A stretch of DNA of 64,000 nucleotides from positions 62,001 through 126,000 of the forward strand of contig JAMPCE010000002.1 of assembly GCA_023666335.1 (NCBI GenBank), written 5' to 3'. A program made the position numbers and the translations under genes. Below are positions 1 to 9,500 of the stretch, piece after piece (position 1 is the stretch's first letter; every line of letters begins with the position of its first letter). The notes under the pieces were generated by a model. The model did not search any database, was not told the DNA's origin, and saw nothing but the letters and a program-made list of their open reading frames with translations. Origin of the DNA: a bacterium (GTDB lineage: Bacteria > Bacillota > Clostridia > Lachnospirales > Lachnospiraceae).

Positions 1-9
1 ACTATTTTT

Positions 10-92
10 CCGGTGGAATGAAGCGCAAAATTTTTAACTTTGCAAAGGAAGCCTTTGCGGGTATAATAAGGGTACAGACGTGGAAGCTATTT
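10..92 (+). repeat. Promoter block repeat, copy 1
   Basis: This 83-bp block is almost identical to 3019-3101 and shares its first 26 bases with 1411-1436. It carries a perfect inverted repeat GCAAAGG-AAG-CCTTTGC at 43-59 directly before a TATAAT -10 hexamer at 62-67, so the palindrome could be an operator overlapping the promoter. Its first bases match the last codons and stop of the MerR-family gene seen at 3019-3030, which suggests it was copied from the downstream flank of such a gene. Confidence 0.75.
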
Positions 93-109
93 CAGATGGA
101 GGCAAAGAC

Positions 110-340
110 ATGAGTACATTAGAGGCTACGGTGTCCATGATCGAACGATGTACGGAAGACGAAATGCAGGTCGTCCAGCAGGTCATCCGACAGTTTTTCT
201 TAAACAGGGGAACACAGATTATTACGAAAAGTCAGTTTCTTGAAGAATTGGAATTGTCCAGGAAACAGCATCAGAATGACCAGTGCCAGGACGCGGCGGA
301 AGCGTTGTCAGAATTGAGGGGGAAGTTACAAAGAGCCTGA
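110..340 (+). CDS. RelB-like antitoxin, toxin partner truncated
   Basis: A 76-residue soluble protein. I start it at ATG 110, which has GGAGG about 7 bases upstream, rather than at the GTG at 80. It aligns along its length with the 79-residue protein at 22004-22243 (both open with M-S-x-L-E-x-T-x-S-M and share E-L/I-S-R-K/Q-Q near the C-terminus), which sits directly before a complete RelE/ParE-type toxin. By analogy this is the antitoxin that binds and autoregulates such a toxin. Its own toxin survives only as a C-terminal remnant immediately downstream, so it is probably an orphan antitoxin. The last few residues may have been altered by the deletion junction. The family assignment rests on the in-window homolog and gene order. 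Confidence 0.65.
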   Translation: MSTLEATVSMIERCTEDEMQVVQQVIRQFFLNRGTQIITKSQFLEELELSRKQHQNDQCQDAAEALSELRGKLQRA

Positions 341-476
341 TCTTGCCCGGTATGGTTATCGGAAAATCCATTTTGCATCCCATAGATACATCATGTTATA
401 TATTGTAGGCGGTAAAGATATCCGTGTAGACAGGATCTACCATGAGCTTGAAGATTACCGGAATCTGCCGGATTGA
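333..476 (+). pseudogene. RelE/ParE-type toxin, C-terminal remnant
   Basis: In the frame starting at 333 the sequence encodes about 47 residues ending at TGA 474-476. They match the C-terminal half of the intact toxin at 22233-22547: Y-G-Y-R-K-I-H-F-A-S-H-R-Y here against L-G-Y-R-T-I-H-F-K-R-H-R-Y there, then a shared D-x-I-Y-H segment. There is no start codon and the N-terminal half is missing. The deletion junction lies within the last codons of the antitoxin. The remnant lacks the N-terminal helices and cannot form a full RelE fold. Confidence 0.7.
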
Positions 477-492
477 CCCCGTTTCAGCCTCG

Positions 493-673
493 GAACTGAT
501 GGAAGTATTTGTAAATGACAGTGCCTATAACAGTAAATTCCCCGTCACCTCCGGCAGTAAACGCCGGTACAAAGAAACAGAGAAAGGACAGGCTGGAAGA
601 CCTAAAACGCGCTGCCGCTGACAGGGATTATCAGATGCAGCTTATGATCGAACTTCTTCCGGAAGAATCATAA
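493..673 (+). pseudogene. PD-(D/E)XK (Rpn-like) protein, internally deleted fragment
   Basis: The frame from 493 repeats two separate pieces of the intact gene at 1513-2337: the segment E-L-M-E-V-F-V-N-D-S-A-Y to K-G-Q, then directly the final 28 or so residues ending L-L-P-E-E-S. The catalytic N-terminal domain and the glycine-rich linker are gone. The DNA identity to the intact copy is close to complete, so the duplication and deletion look recent. It is followed by the same terminator as the intact gene. Confidence 0.8.
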
Positions 674-761
674 CAAGAAAAAAGAATCCGATGCACCCTT
701 TTTCAAAGAAGCATCGGATTTTTATATGATAAATGTATCAGACAAACTATCCAGAGTTACA
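647..761 (+). repeat. 115-bp direct repeat, copy 1 (gene tail and terminator)
   Basis: Identical or nearly so to 1274-1388. It covers the last eight codons of the PD-(D/E)XK reading frame, a Rho-independent terminator (stem AATCCGATGC / GCATCGGATT at 685-694 and 711-720 followed by T residues) and about 38 bases of 3' flank. The intact gene at 1513-2337 carries the same tail and terminator but a different 3' flank. Confidence 0.85.
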
Positions 762-837
762 TAAAAGAAATTCTTTCTTGTATCAGGAGCAGTTTTTGAG
801 TATACTAAAGATATCTTTATGGAAAGAGGTGGGTTGT

Positions 838-999
838 ATGAGTCCAGCACAACAAGTTTTGGATTATCGGAGAGAAATAGATGAAAACCAGAAGCAGATA
901 CGGGAAATGGTAATGGAAAGCTACCATGATATCGCAGCGGGAGAAGGTCGGGACAGCAACGAATTTTTTGAGGAACTGGAAAAAAGGTATTCTAAATGA
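838..999 (+). CDS. Small antitoxin-like protein before a truncated ParE toxin
   Basis: A 53-residue, charged, helix-prone protein. The start is ATG 838, preceded by an AGGTGG ribosome site; the longer upstream reading (from 733) has none. It lies directly before a ParE-type toxin reading frame with no intergenic space, the arrangement of a type II antitoxin gene. I do not recognise the specific antitoxin family. Its toxin has lost the first roughly 30 residues, so this gene is probably a second orphan antitoxin in the patch. Confidence 0.55.
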   Translation: MSPAQQVLDYRREIDENQKQIREMVMESYHDIAAGEGRDSNEFFEELEKRYSK

Positions 1000-1263
1000 A
1001 AGTCTCCGGATACTGCGCTTAATATGGTAAATGGATTTAAGAAAACAATCAACAGCCTGAGCCTGTTTCCACAAAGCCACGAATTGGACGAGGATGAGGA
1101 ACTGGCAGCATATGGTATCAGAAAGACATATTATAAAAATTATAAAATCTACTTTCTGATTGATGAGAAAGAGCAGGCTGTATACATATTGAGAGTTTTT
1201 CATATGCTGGTAGACAGCAGGGAAAAGCTTTTGAGAATTTTCAGAGAAACGGGCAGACCGTAA
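1000..1263 (+). pseudogene. ParE/RelE-family toxin lacking its N-terminus
   Basis: The frame opens right after the antitoxin stop (997-999) and runs 87 codons. It reads through S-P-D-T-A, then N-S-L-S-L-F-P, G-I-R-K and N-Y-K-I-Y-F, ending with a Y-I-L-R-V-F strand: the order of conserved segments of ParE toxins from the second helix onward. The first helix and strand are missing, and the only ATG in frame (1024) lies even further in. An alternative short frame from ATG 996 stops after eight codons. A product starting at 1024 would be 79 residues and probably inactive. Confidence 0.7.
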
Positions 1264-1273
1264 CATGACAACA

Positions 1274-1388
1274 ATCGAACTTCTTCCGGAAGAATCATAA
1301 CAAGAAAAAAGAATCCGATGCACCCTTTTTCAAAGAAGCATCGGATTTTTATATGATAAATGTATCAGACAAACTATCCAGAGTTACA
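1274..1388 (+). repeat. 115-bp direct repeat, copy 2 (gene tail and terminator)
   Basis: Second copy of the block at 647-761. Here only the last eight codons of the PD-(D/E)XK gene remain, fused behind the truncated ParE frame, followed by the same terminator (stems 1312-1321 and 1338-1347) and the same 3' flank. It probably ends transcription of the antitoxin and toxin remnant. Confidence 0.85.
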
Positions 1389-1410
1389 ATAACATAACCG
1401 CCCATGAACG

Positions 1411-1436
1411 CGGTGGAATGAAGCGCAAAATTTTTA
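1411..1436 (+). repeat. Promoter block repeat, partial copy
   Basis: The 26 bases from CGGTGGAATGAAGCGC onward equal the start of the blocks at 10-92 and 3019-3101, then the sequence diverges. The downstream part contains its own TATACTATA-like -10 region around 1458-1466, before the PD-(D/E)XK gene. Confidence 0.7.
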
Positions 1437-1512
1437 TTGAGTATCTTTGTAAAAATGATATACTATAGATAACAGCACAAAAACCGCTGTGAATACCATT
1501 TAAGGACAAAGC

Positions 1513-2337
1513 ATGAGCAATAAAGCAAAAATACGGGAAGAAGCAAAGAAACTGAATCCCATCGACGACCTGATGTTCCGCAAGATGGCGGAAGAGAAAG
1601 CATTCTGTGAAGAAATACTGCGGGTGATCCTCTCAGACCCAGCGCTTTCCGTCCTGGAAGCCACGCCCCAATACGCAGGCACCAACCCGCAGGGACGCTC
1701 CGTCATCCTTGACGCGAAATGCCTCCTGGGGGACGGACGGCAGATGAATATCGAAGTGCAGAAATCAAATGACACCGACCACCAGCGCCGCGTCCGCTAC
1801 AATGGCGCGGTCCTGACGACAAACCTTACCGATCCCGGTGAAGATTTCAGGAATATTCCGGATGTCTGTGTGGTATTTATCTCCCGCTTTGATATTTTCC
1901 ACAGCGGTCGCTCCCTCTACCATGTGGACCGGGTCATAAGGGAAACCGGAAAAACGGTCGATAACGGTTTTACAGAAGTTTACGTCAATGCCAAAGTAAA
2001 AGACGGCTCCGCAGTCGCGGAACTGATGGAAGTATTTGTAAATGACAGTGCCTATAACAGTAAATTCCCCGTCACCTCCGGCAGCAAACGCCGGTACAAA
2101 GAAACAGAGAAAGGACAGCAGATCATGTGTGAGATCATGGAAAAGATAGCCAAAGAAGAACGCAACGAAGGCAGGATCGAAGGCAGGATCGAAGGCAGGA
2201 TCGAAGGGGAAACCCGCATCAATACACTTAATTCCATCCTCATCGAACTGAACAGACTGGAAGACCTAAAACGCGCTGCCGCTGACAGGGATTATCAGAT
2301 GCAGCTTATGATCGAACTTCTTCCGGAAGAATCATAA
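1513..2337 (+). CDS. Rpn/PD-(D/E)XK nuclease family (transposase-like) protein
   Basis: A 274-residue protein of the PDDEXK_2/Rpn group, usually annotated as PD-(D/E)XK nuclease family transposase; experimentally studied Rpn relatives are recombination-promoting or toxic DNases. The nuclease core is visible: L-N-P-I-D-D-L-M-F near residue 14, Asp67 in S-V-I-L-D, and Glu81-Val-Gln83 in N-I-E-V-Q, the expected D...ExQ active site. A tandem E-G-R-I repeat, encoded by three near-perfect 12-bp units at about 2168-2206, links the core to a C-terminal helical tail. It is the only intact member here; fragments of its 3' end lie at 493-673 and 1274-1299. No inverted terminal repeats are visible, so autonomous transposition is not supported. 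Confidence 0.85.
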   Translation: MSNKAKIREEAKKLNPIDDLMFRKMAEEKAFCEEILRVILSDPALSVLEATPQYAGTNPQGRSVILDAKCLLGDGRQMNIEVQKSNDTDHQRRVRYNGAVLTTNLTDPGEDFRNIPDVCVVFISRFDIFHSGRSLYHVDRVIRETGKTVDNGFTEVYVNAKVKDGSAVAELMEVFVNDSAYNSKFPVTSGSKRRYKETEKGQQIMCEIMEKIAKEERNEGRIEGRIEGRIEGETRINTLNSILIELNRLEDLKRAAADRDYQMQLMIELLPEES

Positions 2338-2348
2338 CAAGAAAAAAG

Positions 2349-2387
2349 AATCCGATGCACCCTTTTTCAAAGAAGCATCGGATTTTT
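2349..2387 (+). terminator. Rho-independent terminator after the PD-(D/E)XK gene
   Basis: A 10-bp perfect stem (AATCCGATGC at 2349-2358, GCATCGGATT at 2375-2384) is followed by a T run. It is identical to the terminators inside the two 115-bp repeats. Confidence 0.85.
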
Positions 2388-2411
2388 ATATGATAAATAG
2401 GAGTTTACATC

Positions 2412-3030
2412 ATGGATAAACCGATCAACGAAACTGACTACAGCTTTTTTACCATCAATCAGGCTGCCCATGCCTGCGGCATTTCCCGTTCCACCCTGGT
2501 CCGCTTGGAGGAAAAGGGGCTGCTTGTGCCTGCCCGGACAAATCCAGCCAGCGGATACCGCTATTAAGTCCGTATCCATCATAAAAATCCCGGAAACGGT
2601 CTGCTGCATGCACCGCTTTCAGGGAGCTTCCGTGCAGGATAAATATGTTGCCATGTACGAATTCCATGAATGCGTGGAAAAGGGATATGTCCTTTCTTCC
2701 GAGCCGCTTTCGATCATCAATGAGCGCACAGACTATCTGGAAGGGCAGATCTCTTCTGCGCCCTATGATTCTTATATCTGTATTCCCGTCCTGCCGGAAC
2801 ACGCGCCGGAGGATGCGGTCCGCATTCCCGCCTGCACCGCCCTTTCGGTGCTGTTTTATGGGAATTATGACAAGGTGGATGACGCCTACCTCTATCTTGG
2901 GGAGCAGGTAAAGGAGCGCGGGCTTACCCCTGCCGGATATGTCCGGAGCATCGCCCTGGTTGCGCCTTATACATCGCTGGAGTTTGATCCGGACAGGTAC
3001 TGCTCGCAGTTGGTGCTGCCGGTGGAATGA
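2412..3030 (+). pseudogene. MerR-family regulator with GyrI-like effector domain, internal deletion
   Basis: ATG 2412 has AGGAG upstream and opens a typical MerR winged-helix start (F-F-T-I-N-Q-A-A, then C-G-I-S-R-S-T-L and S-G-Y-R-Y) but stops at 2565-2567. From about 2568 the sequence continues in another frame with a GyrI/AraC-type effector-binding domain (I-I-K-I-P-E-T start, A-L-V-A-P-Y-T near the end) to TGA 3028-3030. The coiled-coil linker and the start of the effector domain are missing and the frames do not join, so it is a broken multidrug-sensing type activator. The final codons overlap the promoter block repeat at 3019. Confidence 0.8.
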
Positions 3031-3101
3031 AGCGCAAAATTTTTAACTTTGCAAAGGAAGCCTTTGCGGGTATAATAGGGGTACAGACATGGAAAGTTAT
3101 T
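3019..3101 (+). repeat. Promoter block repeat, copy 3
   Basis: Near-identical to 10-92, including the GCAAAGG/CCTTTGC palindrome at 3052-3068 and the TATAAT hexamer just after it. It begins inside the last codons of the MerR pseudogene and drives the small gene at 3122. Confidence 0.8.
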
Positions 3102-3121
3102 TATGGTAAGGGGGTTTTTAT

Positions 3122-3379
3122 ATGCCGGAGAGATTGACATGGGAACAGATGGTACAGAAATATCCTGACAAATGGCTTGCCTTATCCGATTGTGAATACT
3201 ATGACAGCAGCGAGACAACCATCATCAAAGCAGCGGTCTATAAAGTATTCGATTCTGATGATGAATATGAAGACTTCCGCATAGACAACATGGGGAAAGG
3301 TTACAGATACAGATACACTACAGAACCGGTCATAAGCGGGGTGACATATGGAGAAAACTTTGCAGTTGGAATTAGATAG
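3122..3379 (+). CDS. Small acidic protein, unknown function
   Basis: An 85-residue soluble protein with a ribosome site (AAGGGGG) before ATG 3122. It begins L-T-W-E-Q-M and contains K-Y-P-D-K-W-L-A-L, a motif I associate with short uncharacterised clostridial proteins often found in variable regions; I cannot name a family. It is expressed from the copy-3 promoter block and followed by a terminator resembling those of the upstream cassettes. A 22-codon frame overlaps its end (ATG 3348 to TAG 3413-3415), too short to support. Confidence 0.5.
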   Translation: MPERLTWEQMVQKYPDKWLALSDCEYYDSSETTIIKAAVYKVFDSDDEYEDFRIDNMGKGYRYRYTTEPVISGVTYGENFAVGIR

Positions 3380-3417
3380 GACCAGGGCGCTCTGTAAGAA
3401 ACTCTATACCGCATAGG

Positions 3418-3457
3418 AATCCGATGCCCCCGTTTTCAGAGCGGCACCGGATTTTTA
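3418..3457 (+). terminator. Rho-independent terminator, diverged version of the cassette terminator
   Basis: An 11-bp stem with one mismatch (AATCCGATGCC at 3418-3428, GGCACCGGATT at 3443-3453) plus T run. Sequence resembles the terminators at 685, 1312 and 2349, so it belongs to the same repeated cassette architecture. Confidence 0.75.
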
Positions 3458-3504
3458 CATGATAAGTAATCCAGATCATTTATGGCAAAGCTGTCAATAC
3501 TCAC

Positions 3505-6500
3505 TTATTTCCACCACCAGATGAAACCTTTCGCTTTGATGGAATATTTGACTGTCTTTGTACCTCCATAATTATCCATCCCCCGAATGGTAACGCTCGC
3601 CGTTCCTTTTTGGACATTGTTTTTATAGCTCCCCGGCACGATCTCATACTGGCTTTCTTCCAATTGCTGCCCTTTTACCCTGACTGTGATCTGACTTTTG
3701 TCCAATGTGACCGCCTGCCCCGTATAGGTCTGTTTCGGGATGGATACCGATGCCGAAGAAACAGACGCTTTTGTAAAGCGATACTCTCCTGTCACAGTTC
3801 CGATATAATTACCGCCTTCTTTGGCGGCTGCGGTCACTGTCAGATATGTTCCCGCCGGGATCACATCCTTTTTATCCACAGCGTCTCCCGCCTTTCGCAC
3901 CACCGTTCCGGCATCTGCCGCCGCACTTTCTTTCACCGTCGTATCATCCCTGTAAGCATAACGAATGGTATTTTTATCATAATCCGTCCCTGCCTTTAAG
4001 GTCTTGCCATTCTTGTCTGTGATCGTAATCTTCGTCGCATAAATATTCTTCTTATTTTGATAGGTCTTATCCGACGCAGTCAGTTCCATATTTCCGATAT
4101 CCTGCGCCGTGATCAGATAGGTGAGCGGTGTACGGTAAGTTCCCTTAAAGTTTCCCTTTCCCTTGATCGTTACCGTCGGAAGCTTATTCGGATTACTGCC
4201 GTCATTCCTTGCTGTATGATTTTTGTAAGACAAAGTGTAGTCTTTCCCCTCCGTCAATGTTTCTGCCTTCCCGTCCTCTGTTCGGAAAGCCACCGCCACC
4301 TCGGCTTTCGCGCCGCCTTTGGCATAAGGAATCGATGTGTCCTGAAGAACCACGTTCAATCTGGTTCCCTCATTCGCCACAATATCATACTTCTTGATCT
4401 TAAAGGTCTTTTTCAGCGTCCCCGTATAAGCGCCTTTTCCCGTAAAGACTACCGCCGCCGTGCCTGCCTCACGGTTCTTCTGCCAAGAGACGGTATAATC
4501 AATACCTGCCGCAAGCGGCTGTTCCGTCGTCACGCCATCCTGTTTACTCTGCATACTCAGGCGAAGTTCCGGTGTAAAGTCTGTCCCGTTATAGACATAC
4601 TGCGCACCCTGAAACACCGTTCCCGCCTCATCCCTGACAACCGCTTTCTTGATGGGCGTTCCCGTGATTTTGAAGCTGATGCGCTTTGTGCCGCTGTAGC
4701 CGCCCGCCTCAATGCCGCGGAGCAGGATATAGGCGGTGCCAACCTCTTTATTTCGGCTGTAACTCACCGTGTAATGGGTATCCTTTGTCAATACCGTCTT
4801 GCCGTCTTTTACCGTCAGTTCCGGCATGATTGCTTCGCCTGTATAAGGCGTGTTCTTCACCTTGCCGACATTCAGTTTACTCATCAGTTTCAGGCTGTCC
4901 GTGACCGTCAGGCTGATCCGACGCTTTCCCGTAAAGTTTCCCTTACCTGCCAGCTCGATTTGATAATTTCCGACATCCCTGACCGCATCAAGCTTGTCTT
5001 TACCGCTTCCGTCATAGTAACTGACCGTATAGTCGGTCTTGTTTGTCAATTTCTTATCATTCCACCATAGCACGGGGAGCGGCTTCTGACTCTTTTTTTG
5101 ATAAGCAACCGTCATATCATCCGCCGTAAAAATCTCTATCCCGTCGTCCTCCACCTCCTGCCCGATATCTAACGGCAGAATCTTAAAAGTCTCCATATCC
5201 TTACCCGCATAATTGCCTTTACCCGTCACGGTGATCGTAGGCGCTTTCTTCGCGTTGAAGTCCTGATCGCCGCTGCCGTATCCATAGGCTTTTACGTTAT
5301 TCTTATAGGAAACGGAATAATCTGTCTTTTCTTTCAGCAGTGTTTTATGATCATAGACTCTCACTTCGGGCTTCACCGCTTTTCCGGTATAAGCCAAACC
5401 CGCCTGCGGCACTCCTGCGATCCACAACCCTTTCGGGATGACACCGCTCTCCGGAATATCCCCCGGCAGCACTTCTCCGGAATCTTCGATCAAAAGCAGC
5501 CCGTTCTCATAGCGGATACGGTAATTATTTCCCGCTTCCGCGCCGTAAGGCTCAATGATATACCGACCCGTCTCCTCAGCGGAAATCGGCTCCGGCACAT
5601 AACGCAGGGCAGGCTTTTTCACAAACGCCTCTCCGTTGACCAATCCGGTCACTGTATACTGGACATTTTCCTGCGGATCTGCCAGAGAAGGCAGCTCCTC
5701 TCCGACCTCGATACGGAATTGCTTCGCCGTGATGGTTACCTGCCTGCAGCTGATGACAAAACCCAGGGATGGATTGTGGAGGTAATATCTGTCTGCTCCT
5801 TCGCCTGTCAGTTTCACGGACAGGGTGTACTGACCCGCCTGAGAAGGCGCCTCCGCTGTCTCCGCATAAGGCGTGCCGTCCGCAAGTGTTCCCGCATAAA
5901 CACAGGCAGCCGTAATGCCTGCCATTTCCCTGCCTTCCACGTCAGTTACCGCCATCGCTCCTGCCAGCACGACGGGCTGACCGTCATACACCTTACTCTT
6001 TACTGCCGCATCCGACAGAAATACGAGTTCTTTCGTCCCCAGAAAAGCATCCTTTGTCAAGAGCATACTCTCGGCATGATTCTGCGGCAGCGCCGTATAG
6101 ACAGTTCCCTCCTCCGAAGTCCACCGCTCCTCTCCGTCAGAGACAGGCAGCGTTATCACGACGGGACAGTTCTTCGGCGTAAGGATATAAGACAGGGAAG
6201 TACAGCCGTCAAAGATCTCTCCGGAATTACTCCAGATCTGACTCAGATCAAAACTCCGCAGATCAAGCCCTTTCAGACTGCGGCAGCCGGAGAACATCCC
6301 CGTCATAGTACGCAGATTTTCGGTATCCCAGCCGCTCAGATCCAGACTCTCCAGACTGCTGCAGCCGGAAAACATATCATCTGTGTTCCCCCTGTCCTGT
6401 GTATGTGTGTATTCATTAAGCTCCGTTTCAAATCGTGTGTCAAACCCACTCAGATCCAGGTCCCTCAGACTGCGGCAGCCGGAAAACATTCCCGTCATAC

Positions 6501-9500
6501 TTAAAACCGCTTCCCCGTCAAACCCGCTCAGATCCAGACTCTCCAGACTGCTGCAATCCTGAAACATATATTCAAAGTTCCAGAGGCCATCGGTATGAAA
6601 TTCACCCAGATTCACATCCTTCAACGCGCGGCATCCGGAAAACATACGCCTTACATCCATCCTGCCTGTAGAAGAAAGTCCCCTCCAGTCAAGGCTTTCC
6701 AGCCGAAAACACCCCTCAAACATTTTCTTCATATCGACGCTGCCATAGTCAAAGACATGAACCACGCCTATCTCCACTTCCCGCAGCTTGGTACAGTGAT
6801 CAAACAACCCTGCCAGATTCCCCTGCGGGCTGTACCCTTGCAAGCTGATATTCCCCAGCTCTGCATACTCCAGACCGGTACACCAGGCAAACATCTCCAC
6901 GCAGTTCACAGGATTCTCCTGACTGCCAAGATCACCCAGACGAACGGATTTCAGACTGCGGCATTCGGCAAACATCCTCGTCATGTCCTTCGCCTGCTCC
7001 ATAGGAATACTGCCCAGATCGATTTCCTCCAGACTGCTGCATCCCAAGAACATACCGCGCATATATTTGGCATTCTCGGTGTGAAATCCGCCTGTCACTT
7101 CTTTCAGACTTTTACAATCTTCGAACATACCGCACATATCGATCAGTTTACTGCTATCCAGACCCGACAGATCCACACTGGTAAGATTCGTGCAGCCTGC
7201 CAGCAGGTGATGCAGACATGTGATGTCTCGTATTTTTATTTCCGCCGTCTTTACCTGATCGCTGCACCACGGAGGATAATAGAATCTTTCCGTATTCGAG
7301 CACTGATCTCGCTCGCCAATGCCTTCAGGCGGCTTTCCGCCATCCCACCAATACTCCCCGCTGCCGCTTATGGTAAGTTTCCCGTTCCGGTCCAGTTCCC
7401 ATATGATATTTTCATCAACGCCGCTGTCGATCAGATCTTTCAACGGCTCTACCACCGCCAGCCTGCCGTTGACATAGCAGATCCTGTAATTATTGGGATG
7501 CTTCTCCCCGTTGATCTCTGCGCCGGAGGGTATGATCTCACAGTGTCCCGCCTGATTCGCGGAAAGTTCCTCACTGTATTTTAGAAACGGCGGTTTTGTC
7601 ATGCTGTCCCCCTCCAGCAGTCCCTCCGCCTTTACTTTCGCTGTCATCTCATCGGAGTTTGCAGACGGGATCCGCCCGCCTGCCTTGATCTCCAGCGAGG
7701 GAGCGGTTATGACTGCCTCCCTGCGTTCGATCCAAAAAGACAGCGTACTCCTGCGCAGGAGATATTGACTCTCGTCAAGACCATCCACCTGAAAGGTCAT
7801 GGTATATCTCCCCGCCTGGGTCGGCGCAACGGAAGTTTCCTCATAGACCGTACCATTCATCAGCGTACCGGAATAAACGCACCCGCTCACGGTAACGCCC
7901 TCTATCTCCTGTCCTGCCGCATCCGCCACAACCGCCGTCCCCTCATAGGAAAACGGCGTATTGTCATATACCCGGTCCGCCACCGTGATACCGGAAAGAA
8001 AGACTTCCCGTCTTCCGCTCAGACCGCCCCGCTCTTTATATAAGACGATGCTGTCAGGCTGCGCAAGCGGCAGGATCCTATGCTCTGTTCCATCCTCCTC
8101 ATACCACGGAACATTCCCCGGCAGATCCTCCGTGACCAGATAATTTTTCGGCGTGTGGATCGATGTAAGCGCCTGACAGGACGCGAGATCCATCCCGCTC
8201 TTTGCCAGATTCAGATCAAAACCGCTCAGATCCAGATTGGTCAGGGAACTGCATTCGGAAAACATATTGTTTACATTGGCCACATTTCCCGTCCGAAAAC
8301 TGCTGAGATTCAAGCGTTTCAAATGCCCGCAGCCCCAAAACATATATTCCATATTTGTCACTTGGCAGATATCCAAACCGCTTATGTTCAGATTCGTCAA
8401 AGCGCCGTTGATCCAATCGCTCACCTGTGCGCCGTATTCATTCTTGTAAGTATGTAAGGCGCCGACGGCAAACATATAGGACATATCCGTGACATTGCTT
8501 GTATCCCAACTGCTGACGTCCAGACCGGTCAGGCTTTGACACCGCTGAAACATCTGCGACATATCCGTGACGTTGCTCGTATCCCAGCCGCTGACGTCCA
8601 GACTGGTCAGGCTTTGACAGTCATAGAACATCTTGGACATATCTGTGATGCTGTCCGTATCCCAGCCGTGAAGATTCAGTTTTCTCGCGCCGCAGCCATT
8701 AAACATACTGGTCACAGTTGTGAGACTGCCCGTATCCCAGCCGTGAAGATCCAGTTCTCTCACGCCACAGGCGCCAAACATAGCTCTCATATTCGTGACG
8801 TTCCCTGTATTCCAGCCGGCGACATTCAGCGCGCTCACACTGCACCCATAAAACATAGATCCCATATTCGTGACGTTCCCTGTATTCCAATTGCCAAGAT
8901 CCAGTGCAGGCAGTTTCTTACATCCATCAAACATACACGACATATTTGTCACATTCCCTGTATCCCAACGGCTGAGATCCAGTTCCGGCTGCCCCTCGCT
9001 ATTCTTAAAACAGCCATCGAACATATTGCTCATATTCGTGACCCTGCTCGTGTCCCAGCCGCTGATATCCAGAGTTTCCAGCTTTTCACAATCCTCAAAC
9101 ATCCTCGACATATCTGTCACATTCCCCGTATCCCAGCCACCGATACGCGGATTCCTGCACTCCGTGCATTCCCGAAACATCCATGACATATTCTTCACAT
9201 GGCTTACGTCCAGATCCTCCGGAAGCTTGGTTCCCTGAAATTTTGTACACCCGAGAAACATCGACGACATATCCGTCACTTTACTCATATCCTGCTCTGA
9301 CAGATCGACCTCGCGCAGATTGTAGCATCCCCAAAACATCTCCCTCATAGAGGTGAGCCCTTTGATATTTACTTTGGCGCTGGTGATCCAGCCACGCTTT
9401 TCCAGCCAGGGGCAGGAGACGTCGTCTCCTGTGATATAATCTCCGCTCCCTTCAAGGATCAGACGATTTGAGGTATTAATCTCCCATGTGATATTATTGA

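Noticed and set aside
2160..2215. Possible CRISPR-like short repeats
   Set aside because: The 12-bp units are contiguous, without spacers, and in frame inside a gene.
1513..2337. Insertion sequence with terminal inverted repeats around the PD-(D/E)XK gene
   Set aside because: No matching inverted ends or target duplications were found; the flanking similarity is direct repeats of promoter and tail blocks.
3348..3415. 22-codon frame overlapping the end of the small acidic protein gene
   Set aside because: Too short, no clear ribosome site and no recognisable content.
5347..9238. Long plus-strand frames, up to 385 codons, opposite the BspA-like gene
   Set aside because: They mirror the repeat units of the minus-strand protein, are rich in His/Arg/Pro low-complexity sequence and lack ribosome sites.
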